In this document: in pieces, positions 35,047-44,271 of the stretch
Layout: each line of letters starts with the position of its first letter
Position numbering within the stretch: position 1 is the stretch's first letter
NCBI GenBank assembly: GCA_036480335.1
Contig: JAZGGH010000066.1
Span: forward strand, 1-52,477
DNA: 52,477 nucleotides
Direction: 5' to 3'
DNA from: JAZGER01 sp036480335
GTDB lineage: Bacteria; Pseudomonadota; Gammaproteobacteria; DSM-19610
Notes under the pieces: generated by a model
Seen by the model: the letters and a program-made list of their open reading frames with translations, nothing else
Told to the model about the DNA's origin: nothing
Databases searched by the model: none
Translations under genes and position numbers: made by a program

Positions 35047-36441
35047 CTAGTGCTTTAGATGTTTCAGCATTCGCTTACGTTTACGCTCCTGCCGAGGTGT
35101 CAGCTTGTTGCGGCGACCTGCATAGGGATTATCCCCCGTTTTGAACTGAAGTCTCAAGGGGGTACCGGCAAGATCTAGAGCAGATCGATAAAAATTGATC
35201 AAATAGCGTTTGTAGGTATGGGGTAAGCGCTCTGTCTGGTTTCCGTGAATCACAATAATCGGCGGATTGTGCCCACCTTGATGAGCATAGCGTAATTTAA
35301 TGCGATGCCCACCCACCAGCGGTGGCTGATGAGAATGTACTGCCTGCTCCAGAATACGCGTCAATTGTGGAGTAGGAACATCAACCATCGCCGCCTTATA
35401 GGCAGACAGAATAGCATCATACAAATGTCCGACACCGGTACCGTGCAATGCGGAGATAAAATGTTTTTCGGCAAAATCAAGGAACGGCAGACGACGATCA
35501 AGTTCGCGCCGGTACCAGTCGCGCTCATCATCATCCATACCATCCCATTTATTGATAGCAATCACCAGAGCACGACCCTGTTCAATCACGTGGCCTGCGA
35601 GCGTTGCATCCTGCTCTGTCACGGTTTTACTGTGTGCATCCAGGACCAGCACGACAACCTGAGCATCGTTGATTGCCTGCAGGGTTTTTATCACGCTGAA
35701 TTTTTCGATCATGTCATTCACTTTGCTGCGACGGCGCACGCCTGCCGTATCAATCAGCGTATATTGCTGGCCATCGCGCTCAAAGGGAATATAAATACTG
35801 TCGCGAGTGGTACCCGGCTGATCAAATGCCAGCACCCGTTCCTCACCAAGAATACGATTAATGAGCGTTGATTTACCCACGTTCGGGCGCCCCACAACAG
35901 CAACCCGCACACCGGTTAAAACAGGCGCTGCGTGTTGCTGCTCTTCATCAGCCGCAATAACTTCCAGCACTGTGTTCATTAATGCAGTCACACCACGGCC
36001 CTGACTCGCAGAAATTGCAGCAGGTTCGCCAAAACCCAGCGCATAGCTATCTAGTATCACAGGTTCAGCATCCTGACCATCAATCTTATTCATGATCAGA
36101 AAAACCGGCTTACCGGTACGTCGCAAACGCTCACTGATCTGTTCATCACTGAGATTAAGGCCATCACGGGCATCGAGCATAAACAGTACAATGTCTGCTT
36201 CTTCAACAGCAATCCAGACCTGCGCTGCCATAATTTCGTCCAGCCCCTGCTTGCCACCGGCCAGACCTCCGGTATCCACCACCACATACGGGCTGTCGCC
36301 CACCTGGCCCTGACCATATTGGCGATCACGCGTTAAACCGGGAAAATCTGCCACTAAAGCATCGCGGCTTTTCGTTAGCCGATTAAACAAAGTGGACTTA
36401 CCTACATTGGGGCGCCCAATGAGCGCAATAACTGGTAGCAT
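35047..36441 (-). CDS. der: Ribosome assembly GTPase Der (EngA)
   Basis: Der has two tandem GTPase domains that act in 50S subunit assembly. P-loop 1 is GRPNVGKS at residues 9-16, with NKID (118-121). P-loop 2 is the same motif at residues 184-191, with PGTTRDSIY and NKWDGMDDD. The C-terminal KH-like domain has LRYAHQGGHNPPIIVIHGNQ and a basic tail. 464 aa is normal. It follows bamB by 9 bp, which keeps the standard bamB-der order. Confidence 0.97.
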   Translation of the reverse strand: MLPVIALIGRPNVGKSTLFNRLTKSRDALVADFPGLTRDRQYGQGQVGDSPYVVVDTGGLAGGKQGLDEIMAAQVWIAVEEADIVLFMLDARDGLNLSDEQISERLRRTGKPVFLIMNKIDGQDAEPVILDSYALGFGEPAAISASQGRGVTALMNTVLEVIAADEEQQHAAPVLTGVRVAVVGRPNVGKSTLINRILGEERVLAFDQPGTTRDSIYIPFERDGQQYTLIDTAGVRRRSKVNDMIEKFSVIKTLQAINDAQVVVLVLDAHSKTVTEQDATLAGHVIEQGRALVIAINKWDGMDDDERDWYRRELDRRLPFLDFAEKHFISALHGTGVGHLYDAILSAYKAAMVDVPTPQLTRILEQAVHSHQPPLVGGHRIKLRYAHQGGHNPPIIVIHGNQTERLPHTYKRYLINFYRSALDLAGTPLRLQFKTGDNPYAGRRNKLTPRQERKRKRMLKHLKH

Positions 36442-36450
36442 GGAAACTCG

Positions 36451-37611
36451 CTATTTCTGATCTGGCTGCGTATGGGTATAGACAGCAATCTTGCCACCAG
36501 CACCCAGCACCACCAGTTTGTCTTCAACAACAACCGGTACAGACTGAATACCCTTACTGTCAATCTTAAAACGCCCGATCAGACTGCCATCCTGTTTCGA
36601 CAACAGGTGGACATAGCCTTCATAATCACCCACAGCAATCGCATTCTCCAGCACCACCGGCCCGGTTACTTTGCGGTGCTGCAGCTTGTCCTGTTTCCAC
36701 ATAGAACGGCCTGATGCACTTTCCAGCGCCCAAATATTACCCACATCATCTGTCACATACAGTTGTGACGCATCAACGGTGAGACCTGAATAAGTAGAAA
36801 TTTTACGCTTCCACAACACGGAACCGCGACTGCGCAGATCTATCGCCGCCAGTTCTCCCTGGAAACTACCAACATATAACACACCATCACGCAGCACCGG
36901 ATCGGCATCAATATCCACCATCCTGTCAATTTCAGATCGCCCGGATGGCACCGAAATACTCGCCTCCCATAAAGGCGTGCCCGTTTCAACATTCAGCGCA
37001 GCCAGTTTACCGGCAGCAAAACCGATCAAAGCAATTCCGTCAACAATAATTGGGCTACTGGTACCGCGTAATGTCAGCACCGGAACCGTCCGATCAAACA
37101 CCCAGAGCCGTTCACCCGTGGTACTGTCATATCCTGATACATTGCCATCGACTGTCTGCATCACCACGATACCGGCATAGATCGCTGGCAAGGCAAGAAT
37201 TTCACTCGATACAGGTACACGCCAGGCAATGCTGCCATCTGTCGTATTTATGGCAATCAATTCGCCATCACTGGTTCCAACCAGCGCCAGTCCTTCGCCA
37301 ACACCAGGCCCGGCAGAAAGTGCTGCCCCTGTATCCGTTTTCCAAAGCTGACTGCCACTATCCAGATCAAACGCCATCACACGACCGCCACGGTCAGCCA
37401 CAGTGACCTGCCCGGCAGACACAGCAGGCACCAGCTTCAATAATTGTTGATCTGTCCCTTTGCCCGTATCGTGGCTCCAGAGCTTATGCGAAGAAAGCCT
37501 GGTTTTTATCGATTCGAGCGGAACCGGTTTGGCGGTATTGTCTTTATCACCCAGGAACGCACAACCTGACACAATAACCAGTAGAAAACCTGTGACAACG
37601 TACCTGAGCAC
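36451..37611 (-). CDS. bamB: Outer-membrane assembly lipoprotein BamB
   Basis: BamB is an eight-bladed beta-propeller lipoprotein of the BAM complex that helps insert outer-membrane proteins. I start at the GTG at 37611 (VLRYVVTGFLLVIVSGC), one base after the yfgM stop and 7 bases after GGAG; an in-frame ATG 36 bp upstream would give an abnormal signal peptide. The lipobox is IVSGC. PQQ-like blades are visible, for example GGRVMAFDLDSGSQLWKTDT, DGNVSGYDSTTGERLWVF and GKLAALNVETGTPLWEA. 386 aa is normal. Between yfgM and der as in other gammaproteobacteria. Confidence 0.95.
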   Translation of the reverse strand: MLRYVVTGFLLVIVSGCAFLGDKDNTAKPVPLESIKTRLSSHKLWSHDTGKGTDQQLLKLVPAVSAGQVTVADRGGRVMAFDLDSGSQLWKTDTGAALSAGPGVGEGLALVGTSDGELIAINTTDGSIAWRVPVSSEILALPAIYAGIVVMQTVDGNVSGYDSTTGERLWVFDRTVPVLTLRGTSSPIIVDGIALIGFAAGKLAALNVETGTPLWEASISVPSGRSEIDRMVDIDADPVLRDGVLYVGSFQGELAAIDLRSRGSVLWKRKISTYSGLTVDASQLYVTDDVGNIWALESASGRSMWKQDKLQHRKVTGPVVLENAIAVGDYEGYVHLLSKQDGSLIGRFKIDSKGIQSVPVVVEDKLVVLGAGGKIAVYTHTQPDQK

Positions 37612-37612
37612 T

Positions 37613-38260
37613 CTATTCTCCGCTGTCAGGCAACGCGATCTGGTCATATTTTGTTTGAATCAACCCCCGATCAGAGGCCTGTGCCGGCATTGCATCCAGT
37701 GCCTCCTGATAAAAAGCACGGGCAGCATCGGTATCTTCCTGTGCTATTGCCAGATCACCTTTCAACGCCAGATATTGATACTGATAGTCTGTCTCTGCTG
37801 TCTGTGCAGTCAGCAAAGTGCCTGCCTCCGGATAATTTTCCTGATCCAGCAATATACGAATCAGACGTATCCTGGCCGTATGCTGCAGTTCATCCGTATC
37901 GGCATGTTCCAACGCCCATTCCAGCTGGTTTCTGGCTACTTCAGGCGTGCCTTCATCAACGGCTATCTTGGCTAATGCCAATGCTGTCAAAGGTGCATAA
38001 GAGGTACCGGAATGTTGCGTAATGACGATATTGGCAAAACTCCTCGCCTGCTCAAGATTTTCCTTGCCCAGCGCATCCATCATCTGTGCATAAGCATCAG
38101 AAGCACTTTCCATTTGCCGGTCCTGAAAACTGAACCAGGCGCGGCTACCAAACAGGACAGATAAACCAATCAGCAGGCCGGAAACAACGGAGGTACCGTT
38201 TTCCTTCCACCATTTTTTCAAAGAGTCAATCTGTTCTTTTTCCGATGCATCTATATCCAC
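37613..38260 (-). CDS. yfgM: YfgM-like periplasmic chaperone, SecYEG ancillary subunit
   Basis: A 215-residue protein anchored by one membrane segment near the N-terminus (about 24-43, SVVSGLLIGLSVLFGSRAWF) with a periplasmic TPR-like helical domain (about 65-205). The N-terminus EKEQIDSLKKWWKENGTSV is typical of the family. YfgM binds SecYEG and works with PpiD in periplasmic folding. Its place between hisS (18 bp) and bamB (1 bp) is diagnostic. Symbol follows E. coli. Confidence 0.9.
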   Translation of the reverse strand: MDIDASEKEQIDSLKKWWKENGTSVVSGLLIGLSVLFGSRAWFSFQDRQMESASDAYAQMMDALGKENLEQARSFANIVITQHSGTSYAPLTALALAKIAVDEGTPEVARNQLEWALEHADTDELQHTARIRLIRILLDQENYPEAGTLLTAQTAETDYQYQYLALKGDLAIAQEDTDAARAFYQEALDAMPAQASDRGLIQTKYDQIALPDSGE

Positions 38261-38278
38261 GTTAACTCCCGTTAATCA

Positions 38279-39550
38279 TCATTTCATCAATTCTTTCAGC
38301 CGAGCTGCCAGATCCTGCTGTTGCAGCATTTCCTGCTCACCCTGCCCGCGTAATGGCTTCAGGCCAATCCTGCCATTCTCAATTTCATCATCACCCAGTA
38401 TTAATGCATAATCAGCACTGCTTTTATCTGCCTTTTTAAACTGGCTTTTAAAGCTACCGCCGCCACAATGTGACTGCAATCTCAAGCCAGGCAACTGATC
38501 ACGCATTTGTTCGGCGAGAAGCAAGCCGCTACGCATCGCCCGCTCACCCATCATAACCAGATAACAATGCGGATGCGCCTCTTCAGGTCGTGCTCCCTGC
38601 GCTTCTATCAATAACAATAAACGCTCAAGCCCCAGGGCAAAACCAACAGCAGCAACGGGTTTCCCGCCCAGCCACTCAACCAGCGCATCATAGCGTCCAC
38701 CTGCACAGACCGTCCCCTGCGCACCGAGTTCATCGGTCACCCATTCAAACACAGTTCGGCCATAATAATCGAGGCCACGCACCAGTGCAGGATTGATCTG
38801 ATACTCAATCCCCGCCTGATCAAGCAAATCGCATAGCGTAACAAAATGCAGCCGTGATTCATCATCCAGATAATCCGATAATTTTGGTGCCAACTGATTC
38901 AACACCTGTATCTCAGGATTCTTGCTATCCAGAATACGCAACGGATTACTGCCGAGACGGCGCAAACTGTCTTCATCAAGCTGACTGCGATGATCCTCGT
39001 AATAAGATACCAGCACCGCACGATACCTTTCACGGGACTGCAATGTTCCCAGCGAATTCAGTTCAAGACGCAGATCACGGATGCCAAGCAGCTTCCATAA
39101 ACGTGCCGTCATGAATAACAGTTCAGCATCAATATCTGGCCCCGACATGCCAAACACTTCCACTCCAACCTGGTGAAACTGCCGATAACGCCCCTTCTGC
39201 GGACGTTCATGGCGGAACATCGGCCCCATATACCACAGACGAGGCATTTGTCCATGCAACAAACCATGTTGCAGACAGGCACGCACACAACTTGCTGTCC
39301 CTTCCGGACGCAAGCTCAGGCTATCGCCATTGCGATCCTCGAAAGTATACATTTCCTTTTCAACAATATCGGTAACTTCACCGATAGAACGCTTGAACAG
39401 TGTCGTCGACTCGAGAACCGGCATACGAATCTCTGCATAACCATAAGATGTCAGCAGCGTTCTGATGGTTGCTTCGACGTGCTGCCAGAAGCCAGTCTGA
39501 TCAGGCAGAGTGTCGTTCATCCCACGGATGGCCTGTAAAGTTTTAGACAT
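38279..39550 (-). CDS. hisS: Histidyl-tRNA synthetase
   Basis: HisS charges tRNA-His. This class II synthetase has motif 2 in GPMFRHERPQKGRYRQFHQ, the histidine-specific blocks LVRGLDYYGRTVFEW and CAGGRYDALVEWLGG, and motif 3 in AVGFALGLERLL. The C-terminal anticodon-binding domain spans about 330-423. 423 aa is normal. It directly follows rodZ (10 bp). In many gammaproteobacteria ispG lies between rodZ and hisS; it is absent here. Confidence 0.97.
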   Translation of the reverse strand: MSKTLQAIRGMNDTLPDQTGFWQHVEATIRTLLTSYGYAEIRMPVLESTTLFKRSIGEVTDIVEKEMYTFEDRNGDSLSLRPEGTASCVRACLQHGLLHGQMPRLWYMGPMFRHERPQKGRYRQFHQVGVEVFGMSGPDIDAELLFMTARLWKLLGIRDLRLELNSLGTLQSRERYRAVLVSYYEDHRSQLDEDSLRRLGSNPLRILDSKNPEIQVLNQLAPKLSDYLDDESRLHFVTLCDLLDQAGIEYQINPALVRGLDYYGRTVFEWVTDELGAQGTVCAGGRYDALVEWLGGKPVAAVGFALGLERLLLLIEAQGARPEEAHPHCYLVMMGERAMRSGLLLAEQMRDQLPGLRLQSHCGGGSFKSQFKKADKSSADYALILGDDEIENGRIGLKPLRGQGEQEMLQQQDLAARLKELMK

Positions 39551-39560
39551 GGTAACTCAC

Positions 39561-40397
39561 TTATTTCAGAGTAAAGCGGGCAACCTTACCCTTGATGTAT
39601 CGTTGATGATTAAATGGCTTACCATCATATTCAATCGTCACCGCAGGCGCATTACCCAGCAGAATTTCTATGGGGGGCGCTGCATTGAAAGTTTTCCGGG
39701 TACCTGCCTTCATAATGCCAGCCACCTGTTTTTTCTGTGCGTAAGTCACTTCCAGCCAGGTATCCTGAGCAAAGCTCAGGCTTAATTCTCTGGAAACGAC
39801 AGAAGCCGTTTTTTCGGGCAGCTTCGCTGCCGCAGAAGCTGCATTGGCCGCAGGACTGGCAGGGGTTGGCAACACCGGTGTTGCCGGCGTTATGGGTGCA
39901 GGCCTGCTTTCACGTTTGGGAAGAATCAGCGTCGGTACAGCCTCTTCTGTTGCAGTCTGTTTCGATAATAACCGCTCGATGAGCGGAACAGCAACCAGCA
40001 ACAAAGCTGCAACCCCAAGACCTATACCACCCCAGAGCAACCAGCGTTTACCGGGAAGTCGGCGTTGCGGTTTAAAGGGTGTGTTTCTGGTCAGATGAAT
40101 ACGTGGCTTTTCAAGTGTATCTGCCACATGACTCAGAATCTCATTTTCATCCAGCCTGAGTAATTTCGCATAGGAACGAATATAGCCGCGAAGAAAAGTT
40201 GTTGCCGGCAAATGTTCGCTGTCACCGGCTTCAATCGCCAGCAACACATCTGGAGATAAACGCAATCTTTCAGACACTTCTTCAACGCGCAAACCCTGCT
40301 CTTCGCGCACAGTTCTAAGCGTCGCTCCAACATCCTTCAGGCCATTATCAGCCTCGGGTGCCGGAGATATCGTATCAATATCAGAGACCTTATTCAT
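39561..40397 (-). CDS. rodZ: RodZ-like cytoskeletal HTH membrane protein
   Basis: RodZ links MreB to the cell-wall synthesis machinery. The 278-residue product has an N-terminal HTH_25 domain (about 24-90, TLRTVREEQGLRVEEVSERL), a basic juxtamembrane stretch (RRLPGKR), one membrane helix (about 120-140, LLWGGIGLGVAALLLVAVPL), a Pro/Ala-rich periplasmic linker and a C-terminal DUF4115 domain (about 205-278, LSLSFAQDTWLEVTY). It overlaps pilW by 8 bp. The order pilW-rodZ-hisS supports the assignment. Confidence 0.92.
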   Translation of the reverse strand: MNKVSDIDTISPAPEADNGLKDVGATLRTVREEQGLRVEEVSERLRLSPDVLLAIEAGDSEHLPATTFLRGYIRSYAKLLRLDENEILSHVADTLEKPRIHLTRNTPFKPQRRLPGKRWLLWGGIGLGVAALLLVAVPLIERLLSKQTATEEAVPTLILPKRESRPAPITPATPVLPTPASPAANAASAAAKLPEKTASVVSRELSLSFAQDTWLEVTYAQKKQVAGIMKAGTRKTFNAAPPIEILLGNAPAVTIEYDGKPFNHQRYIKGKVARFTLK

Positions 40398-41154
40398 TTT
40401 TCCATTTTTTTAAAAAACCTGCTTCTTTTGACTGTGGGTAACGTCTTTTCAGATCTGTCGCGTATTTTTTTTCTGCGATCGTATCATTCAAACGATGCTC
40501 CACACGCAAAGCAATCCACAACAAATCCGCCGTCAGCGGCGCCCGACTTCCATAACGCTGAAGATAGGCGCGCGAACCCAGATAATTATCCTGTGAAAAA
40601 GTCAACAAAGCCATTTGTTTCAATGCGGGTAGATACTCAGGCATCACCTGCAACGCCTGACGGAAATAGGTTTCAGCCTTCTGCACATCCGGTTGCTGGC
40701 TGGCACAGATACCGGCATTGGTATAAATCAGCTCCGGGTGAGCAAACAGGGGATCTTTAAATGCTCGTTGAAAATATTTATCCGCTCTTTCCAGCTTATT
40801 CTGGCGACACAAAAACTGGCCATAATTATTCAAAGTGGACGAACTGTCGTCTTCAATGGCCAGCGCCCGACGATAATGCTTGTCCGCCTTGCCAATTTCT
40901 CCCAGCTCCTCATACAGAATCGCAATACTTTCATGGGCAGGCGCATAATCAACATCCTGTTCAATCGCCTTACTCAGTTTTTGCATCGACAATTCATGCT
41001 GCCCCTTACGCAGATACATGACACCCAGTTCGGTATTAATTCTTGCTGCCTTATTGATTTTTGCAGGATCGACCTTTGGAGCGACTGCACAGGACGTTAA
41101 CAACACCAGCAATGCAACAATCAACGATAAACGATAAAATCGTGTCATCATCAT
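40390..41154 (-). CDS. pilW: Type IV pilus biogenesis lipoprotein PilW/PilF
   Basis: PilW is a TPR lipoprotein that helps assemble the outer-membrane secretin of type IV pili. The lipobox is LLTSC (residues 18-22). TPR motifs cover about 38-240: AARINTELGVMYLRKGQHEL, DYAPAHESIAILYEELGEIG, STLNNYGQFLCRQNKLERAD and the conserved AGICASQQPDVQKAE. 254 aa is normal. It overlaps rlmN by 4 bp and rodZ by 8 bp. The start could be any of three adjacent ATGs. Confidence 0.92.
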   Translation of the reverse strand: MMMTRFYRLSLIVALLVLLTSCAVAPKVDPAKINKAARINTELGVMYLRKGQHELSMQKLSKAIEQDVDYAPAHESIAILYEELGEIGKADKHYRRALAIEDDSSSTLNNYGQFLCRQNKLERADKYFQRAFKDPLFAHPELIYTNAGICASQQPDVQKAETYFRQALQVMPEYLPALKQMALLTFSQDNYLGSRAYLQRYGSRAPLTADLLWIALRVEHRLNDTIAEKKYATDLKRRYPQSKEAGFLKKWKNE

Positions 41155-42281
41155 AGGGGCTGCCCTCTGGTAATTTGTACTGACAAACGTTGCCTGCGCT
41201 GAGTTCTATCAACAAAGTCACCCGCCAGTTGCCCACAGGCAGCATCAATATCATCGCCACGTGTTTTCCGGGTTATCGTTACAATACCCTGTCGATGCAA
41301 TATATCCCGAAAACGATCAATGCGCTCCTGAGGGCTACGCCGGTACTGTGTTGCCGGGAAAGGATTAAACGGGATCAGATTAATTTTCGATGGTAAATCA
41401 CGCAGACATTTTGCCAACGCCCGAGCCTGAACATCGGAATCATTCACGCCATCCAGCATAACGTACTCCACCGTCACCCTGCGTCTGCCTTCACCAATAT
41501 ACTGACGACAGGCTTGCAGCACGTCCGCAATCGGATATTTTTTATTCAACGGCACCAGCTCAGTACGCAATGCATCATCCGGGGCATGCAGTGACAATGC
41601 CAGACTCACATCCGACAACTCCGCCAGTTCATACAAACCAGGCACCACACCCGCGGTACTCAGAGTCACACGCCGTTTCGAGAGTGAAAAACTAAAATCA
41701 TCCTGCATCAAATTCATCGCAGGCACCACATTTTTCAGATTCAGCAAAGGCTCGCCCATGCCCATCAAAACCACATTGGAAACGGCAGCAGGCCCGGCCG
41801 GATCGGCAGCCAGCAAACGGCTCGCCTGCCAGACCTGACCAATAATTTCTGCCGTCGTCAGATTGCGGTTAAAGCCCTGCTGCGCCGTCGAACAGAAACT
41901 GCAATTCAGTGCACAACCGACCTGCGATGATACGCATAAGGTTGCCCTGCCCGCTTCCGGGATATACACCGTTTCAACGCAATTACCATCCGCAAATTCA
42001 AACAGCCATTTGCGCGAACCATCAGACGATAACTGGTCTTCACGTACCACCGGCCCACGAATCTCGGCAATACCTTGCAGTTTTTCTCGCAATGACTTAC
42101 TCAAATTCAACATTTGCGCAAAGTCATCCATACCCTGCTGGTAGACCCACTTCATTAACTGAGTAGCACGAAAAGGTTTTTCACCCTGCGCCTCAAACCA
42201 GCCTGCCAGACCGGCACGGTCATAATTCAGCAGATTGTCTTTGCCAGTTGCTGGCAAGACAAGATTAACGGGTGCGCTCAC
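41151..42281 (-). CDS. rlmN: 23S rRNA A2503 / tRNA A37 C2-methyltransferase RlmN
   Basis: RlmN is a radical-SAM enzyme methylating 23S rRNA A2503 and A37 of some tRNAs. The radical-SAM triad is Cys123, Cys127 and Cys130 (VGCALNCSFC). The two catalytic cysteines of the methyl-relay mechanism are Cys116 (LCVSSQ) and Cys349 (AACGQLAGD). I place the start at the GTG at 42281 (VSAPVNLVLPATGK, 376 aa), which overlaps the end of ndk by 17 bp and has GAAGG upstream; longer versions add residues without family resemblance. Followed by pilW with a 4-bp overlap. Confidence 0.96.
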   Translation of the reverse strand: MSAPVNLVLPATGKDNLLNYDRAGLAGWFEAQGEKPFRATQLMKWVYQQGMDDFAQMLNLSKSLREKLQGIAEIRGPVVREDQLSSDGSRKWLFEFADGNCVETVYIPEAGRATLCVSSQVGCALNCSFCSTAQQGFNRNLTTAEIIGQVWQASRLLAADPAGPAAVSNVVLMGMGEPLLNLKNVVPAMNLMQDDFSFSLSKRRVTLSTAGVVPGLYELAELSDVSLALSLHAPDDALRTELVPLNKKYPIADVLQACRQYIGEGRRRVTVEYVMLDGVNDSDVQARALAKCLRDLPSKINLIPFNPFPATQYRRSPQERIDRFRDILHRQGIVTITRKTRGDDIDAACGQLAGDFVDRTQRRQRLSVQITRGQPL

Positions 42282-42693
42282 AAACACCTTCCGGGAAGAA
42301 ATAAGCAATCTCAATTTTTGCCGTTTCTGGAGCATCTGATCCATGCACCGCATTTTCCTCTACAATTGTGGCATGATCGGCACGAATCGTACCCGGATCA
42401 GCATCAGCCGGGTTCGTCGCCCCCATCAGCTCACGATTCTTCACAATAGCATTCTCACCTTCGAGCACCTGCACCACCACCGGCCCAGACACCATAAACG
42501 TAACCAGATCCCTGAAAAATGGCCGATCCTTATGTACTGCATAGAACCCCTCTGCCTGCTCACGTGACATCTGCAGCATCTTCGAAGCAACAATCCTTAG
42601 CCCATTCTTCTCAAAACGACTGACGATATCTCCAATCACATTTTTCGCAACGGCATCGGGTTTAATGATGGAAAAGGTACGTTCTATAGCCAT
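42265..42693 (-). CDS. ndk: Nucleoside diphosphate kinase
   Basis: Ndk balances nucleoside triphosphates through a phospho-histidine. The active-site His117 is in ENAVHGSDAPETA. ERTFSIIKPDAV opens the protein and GPVVVQVLEGENAI is in the core. The 142-aa length (ATG at 42693) matches E. coli (143). The longer open frame upstream has no family similarity. First gene of the minus-strand housekeeping run. Confidence 0.97.
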   Translation of the reverse strand: MAIERTFSIIKPDAVAKNVIGDIVSRFEKNGLRIVASKMLQMSREQAEGFYAVHKDRPFFRDLVTFMVSGPVVVQVLEGENAIVKNRELMGATNPADADPGTIRADHATIVEENAVHGSDAPETAKIEIAYFFPEGVCERTR

Positions 42694-43021
42694 TTTAAAA
42701 ATACTCCCGAGAAACCAAACAACAGAGCCCACTTGTGTAAATGGACGCCTGAAAAAACAATCCGCTATTTTACCGCTATAGAGCGGATTCAGGCAAACAA
42801 AACCGGAAATGACTGCAGCCTGTCCGAAATATCTGCACGGACTGATGAAGGTGAATGAACACACTTTGCGCCGACGACCAGAAAAAAAGACGTATTAGAC
42901 GCCTCGCCGCTGTCATGACATAAAAATCCCTACGAATAAAAAAACCTATCTGGGATTAACCTCCTGATTGCAACCATACCTGTTGATATCATGCATATTT
43001 GTATTCATAATACAAATATGC
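42694..43021. other. Divergent spacer upstream of ndk
   Basis: No gene is supportable. It holds the candidate ndk promoter and, at its right end, the 43-bp palindrome. A stretch around 42880-42965 is unremarkable AT-rich sequence. Confidence 0.45.
42766..42795 (-). promoter_or_regulatory. Candidate promoter of the ndk-rlmN operon
   Basis: On the minus strand -35 TTGCCT (42795-42790) and -10 TAAAAT (42771-42766) are 18 bp apart, leaving a leader of about 65 nt before ndk. Moderate matches. Confidence 0.4.
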
Positions 43022-43028
43022 ATGATAT
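42986..43028. repeat. Perfect inverted repeat, 20-bp arms with 3-bp spacer
   Basis: ATATCATGCATATTTGTATT at 42986-43005 is the exact reverse complement of 43009-43028, with CAT between. It lies at the start of the decayed ATPase gene and includes a candidate ATG (43022-43024). It can form a long hairpin or bind a dimeric regulator. No T run follows, so it is not a terminator. Confidence 0.9.
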
Positions 43029-44183
43029 ATAAACCGTAATCGCTTATTGGCCTCCATTAAACAGAGACTTGCCAATAACCCCGCCGTAGCTCTACTCGGC
43101 CCGAGACAGGCCGGTAAGTCAACCATCGCTGAAGTACTGCTAACGGCGTACCCAGATGCGATTTATCTGGATCTGGAACGGCCAGCAGACATCAATAAAC
43201 TGACTGACCCTGAAGCTTTTTTTACCCGCTTAGGTCAATCACTCATCTGTCTGGACGAAATACAGCGGTTACCGGATATTTTCCCCGTTTTACGGGGCTT
43301 GATTGATCGCCATAAGCGTAATGCTCAGTTCTTGTTGCTGGGATCGGCATCGAGAGATCTGATCAGGCAAAGTTCCGAATCTCTGGCAGGCCGACTGTCT
43401 TATCTGGAGATCACGCCATTTCTGCAAAACGAAGTCTCTGACATAGACCCGGCACTGTACTGGCTCAGGGGCGGATTTCCTCGTAGCGCACTGGCGGCAG
43501 ATGACGAAGCAAGTTTTCAATGGCGGGAAGACTATATCCGTACATTTCTTGAACGGGATATTCCACAACTGGGTTTTCAAATCCCGGCCAACACGATGGC
43601 CTGACTCTGGCAAATGCTGGCTCATTCCCACAGCCAACTACTGAATTCTTCAAAACTGGCAGCATCGATGGGTGTTAGCCCCCACACCATTAGAAAATAC
43701 ATCGACCTGCTAGAACAAACTTTCATGTTACGTGTGTTGTTACCCTATACCAGCAATACAAAAAAGCGCCTGGTAAATCACCTAAAGTTTACCTGCGCGA
43801 CACGGGTATCCTGCATGCATTGCTGGGCATTGAAAACGAACAGGAACTCTTTGGTCACCCGGTTTATGGTGCTTCCTGGGAAGGTTATGCCATTGAAAAT
43901 ATACTGGCTCAAATGCCGCGCTGGAAAGCCTCTTTTTTCAGAACATCCAACGGTGCCGAGATGGATCTGATGCTGGAAAAAGGGACACGGCGCATCGCGG
44001 TTGAAATCAAATCCTCCACCAGTCCGGTGTTATCAAGAGGTTTCTGGTCGGCAAAAGAAACCATTCAACCTTGATGCAACCTATATTATTGCCCCTGTGG
44101 AGAGTGATTACCCGGTAGCAGAAGCAGTGACAGTTATGCCAGTCTCTGTCTTTGTTGATATGTTTAAATCTGAGTCACCGTAA
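43022..44183 (+). pseudogene. AAA_14 / DUF4143 ATPase, decayed
   Basis: The family signature is clear: P-loop LLGPRQAGKST, Walker B ICLDEIQRLPD, LLGSASRDLIRQSSESLAGR, WLRGGFPRS, then the DUF4143 part with MGVSPHTIRKYIDLLEQTFM, NGAEMDLML and AVEIKSS. Three lesions break it: a TGA at 43602-43604 where the family has Arg (MA-stop-LWQMLAH), a one-base loss near 43775 (VNH for the expected VKSPKVYLRDTG), and a one-base gain near 44071 (before DATYIIAPV). At the 5' end the in-frame start would be TTG at 43047; the family-like YINR lies one base out of frame with ATG 43022, possibly a fourth lesion. Function of the family is poorly known. Confidence 0.85.
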
Positions 44184-44213
44184 CATTTCGACAATGCAAT
44201 CAGATATTCAATA

Positions 44214-44242
44214 AAAAAGCCCCGCAAAAATGCAGGGCTTTA
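44214..44242. terminator. Bidirectional terminator between the pseudogene and the ELW gene
   Basis: AAAGCCC-C-GCA, loop AAAAA, TGC-A-GGGCTTT with A and T runs on both sides. It would terminate both the plus-strand ATPase pseudogene and the minus-strand ELW-repeat gene ending at 44272. Confidence 0.8.
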
Positions 44243-44271
44243 TGGGTGTTGAAACCTGATTCGTAATTCCG

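Noticed and set aside
43820..44183. Separate small genes at 43820-44074 and 44001-44183
   Set aside because: They are consecutive pieces of one DUF4143 domain separated by single-base indels.
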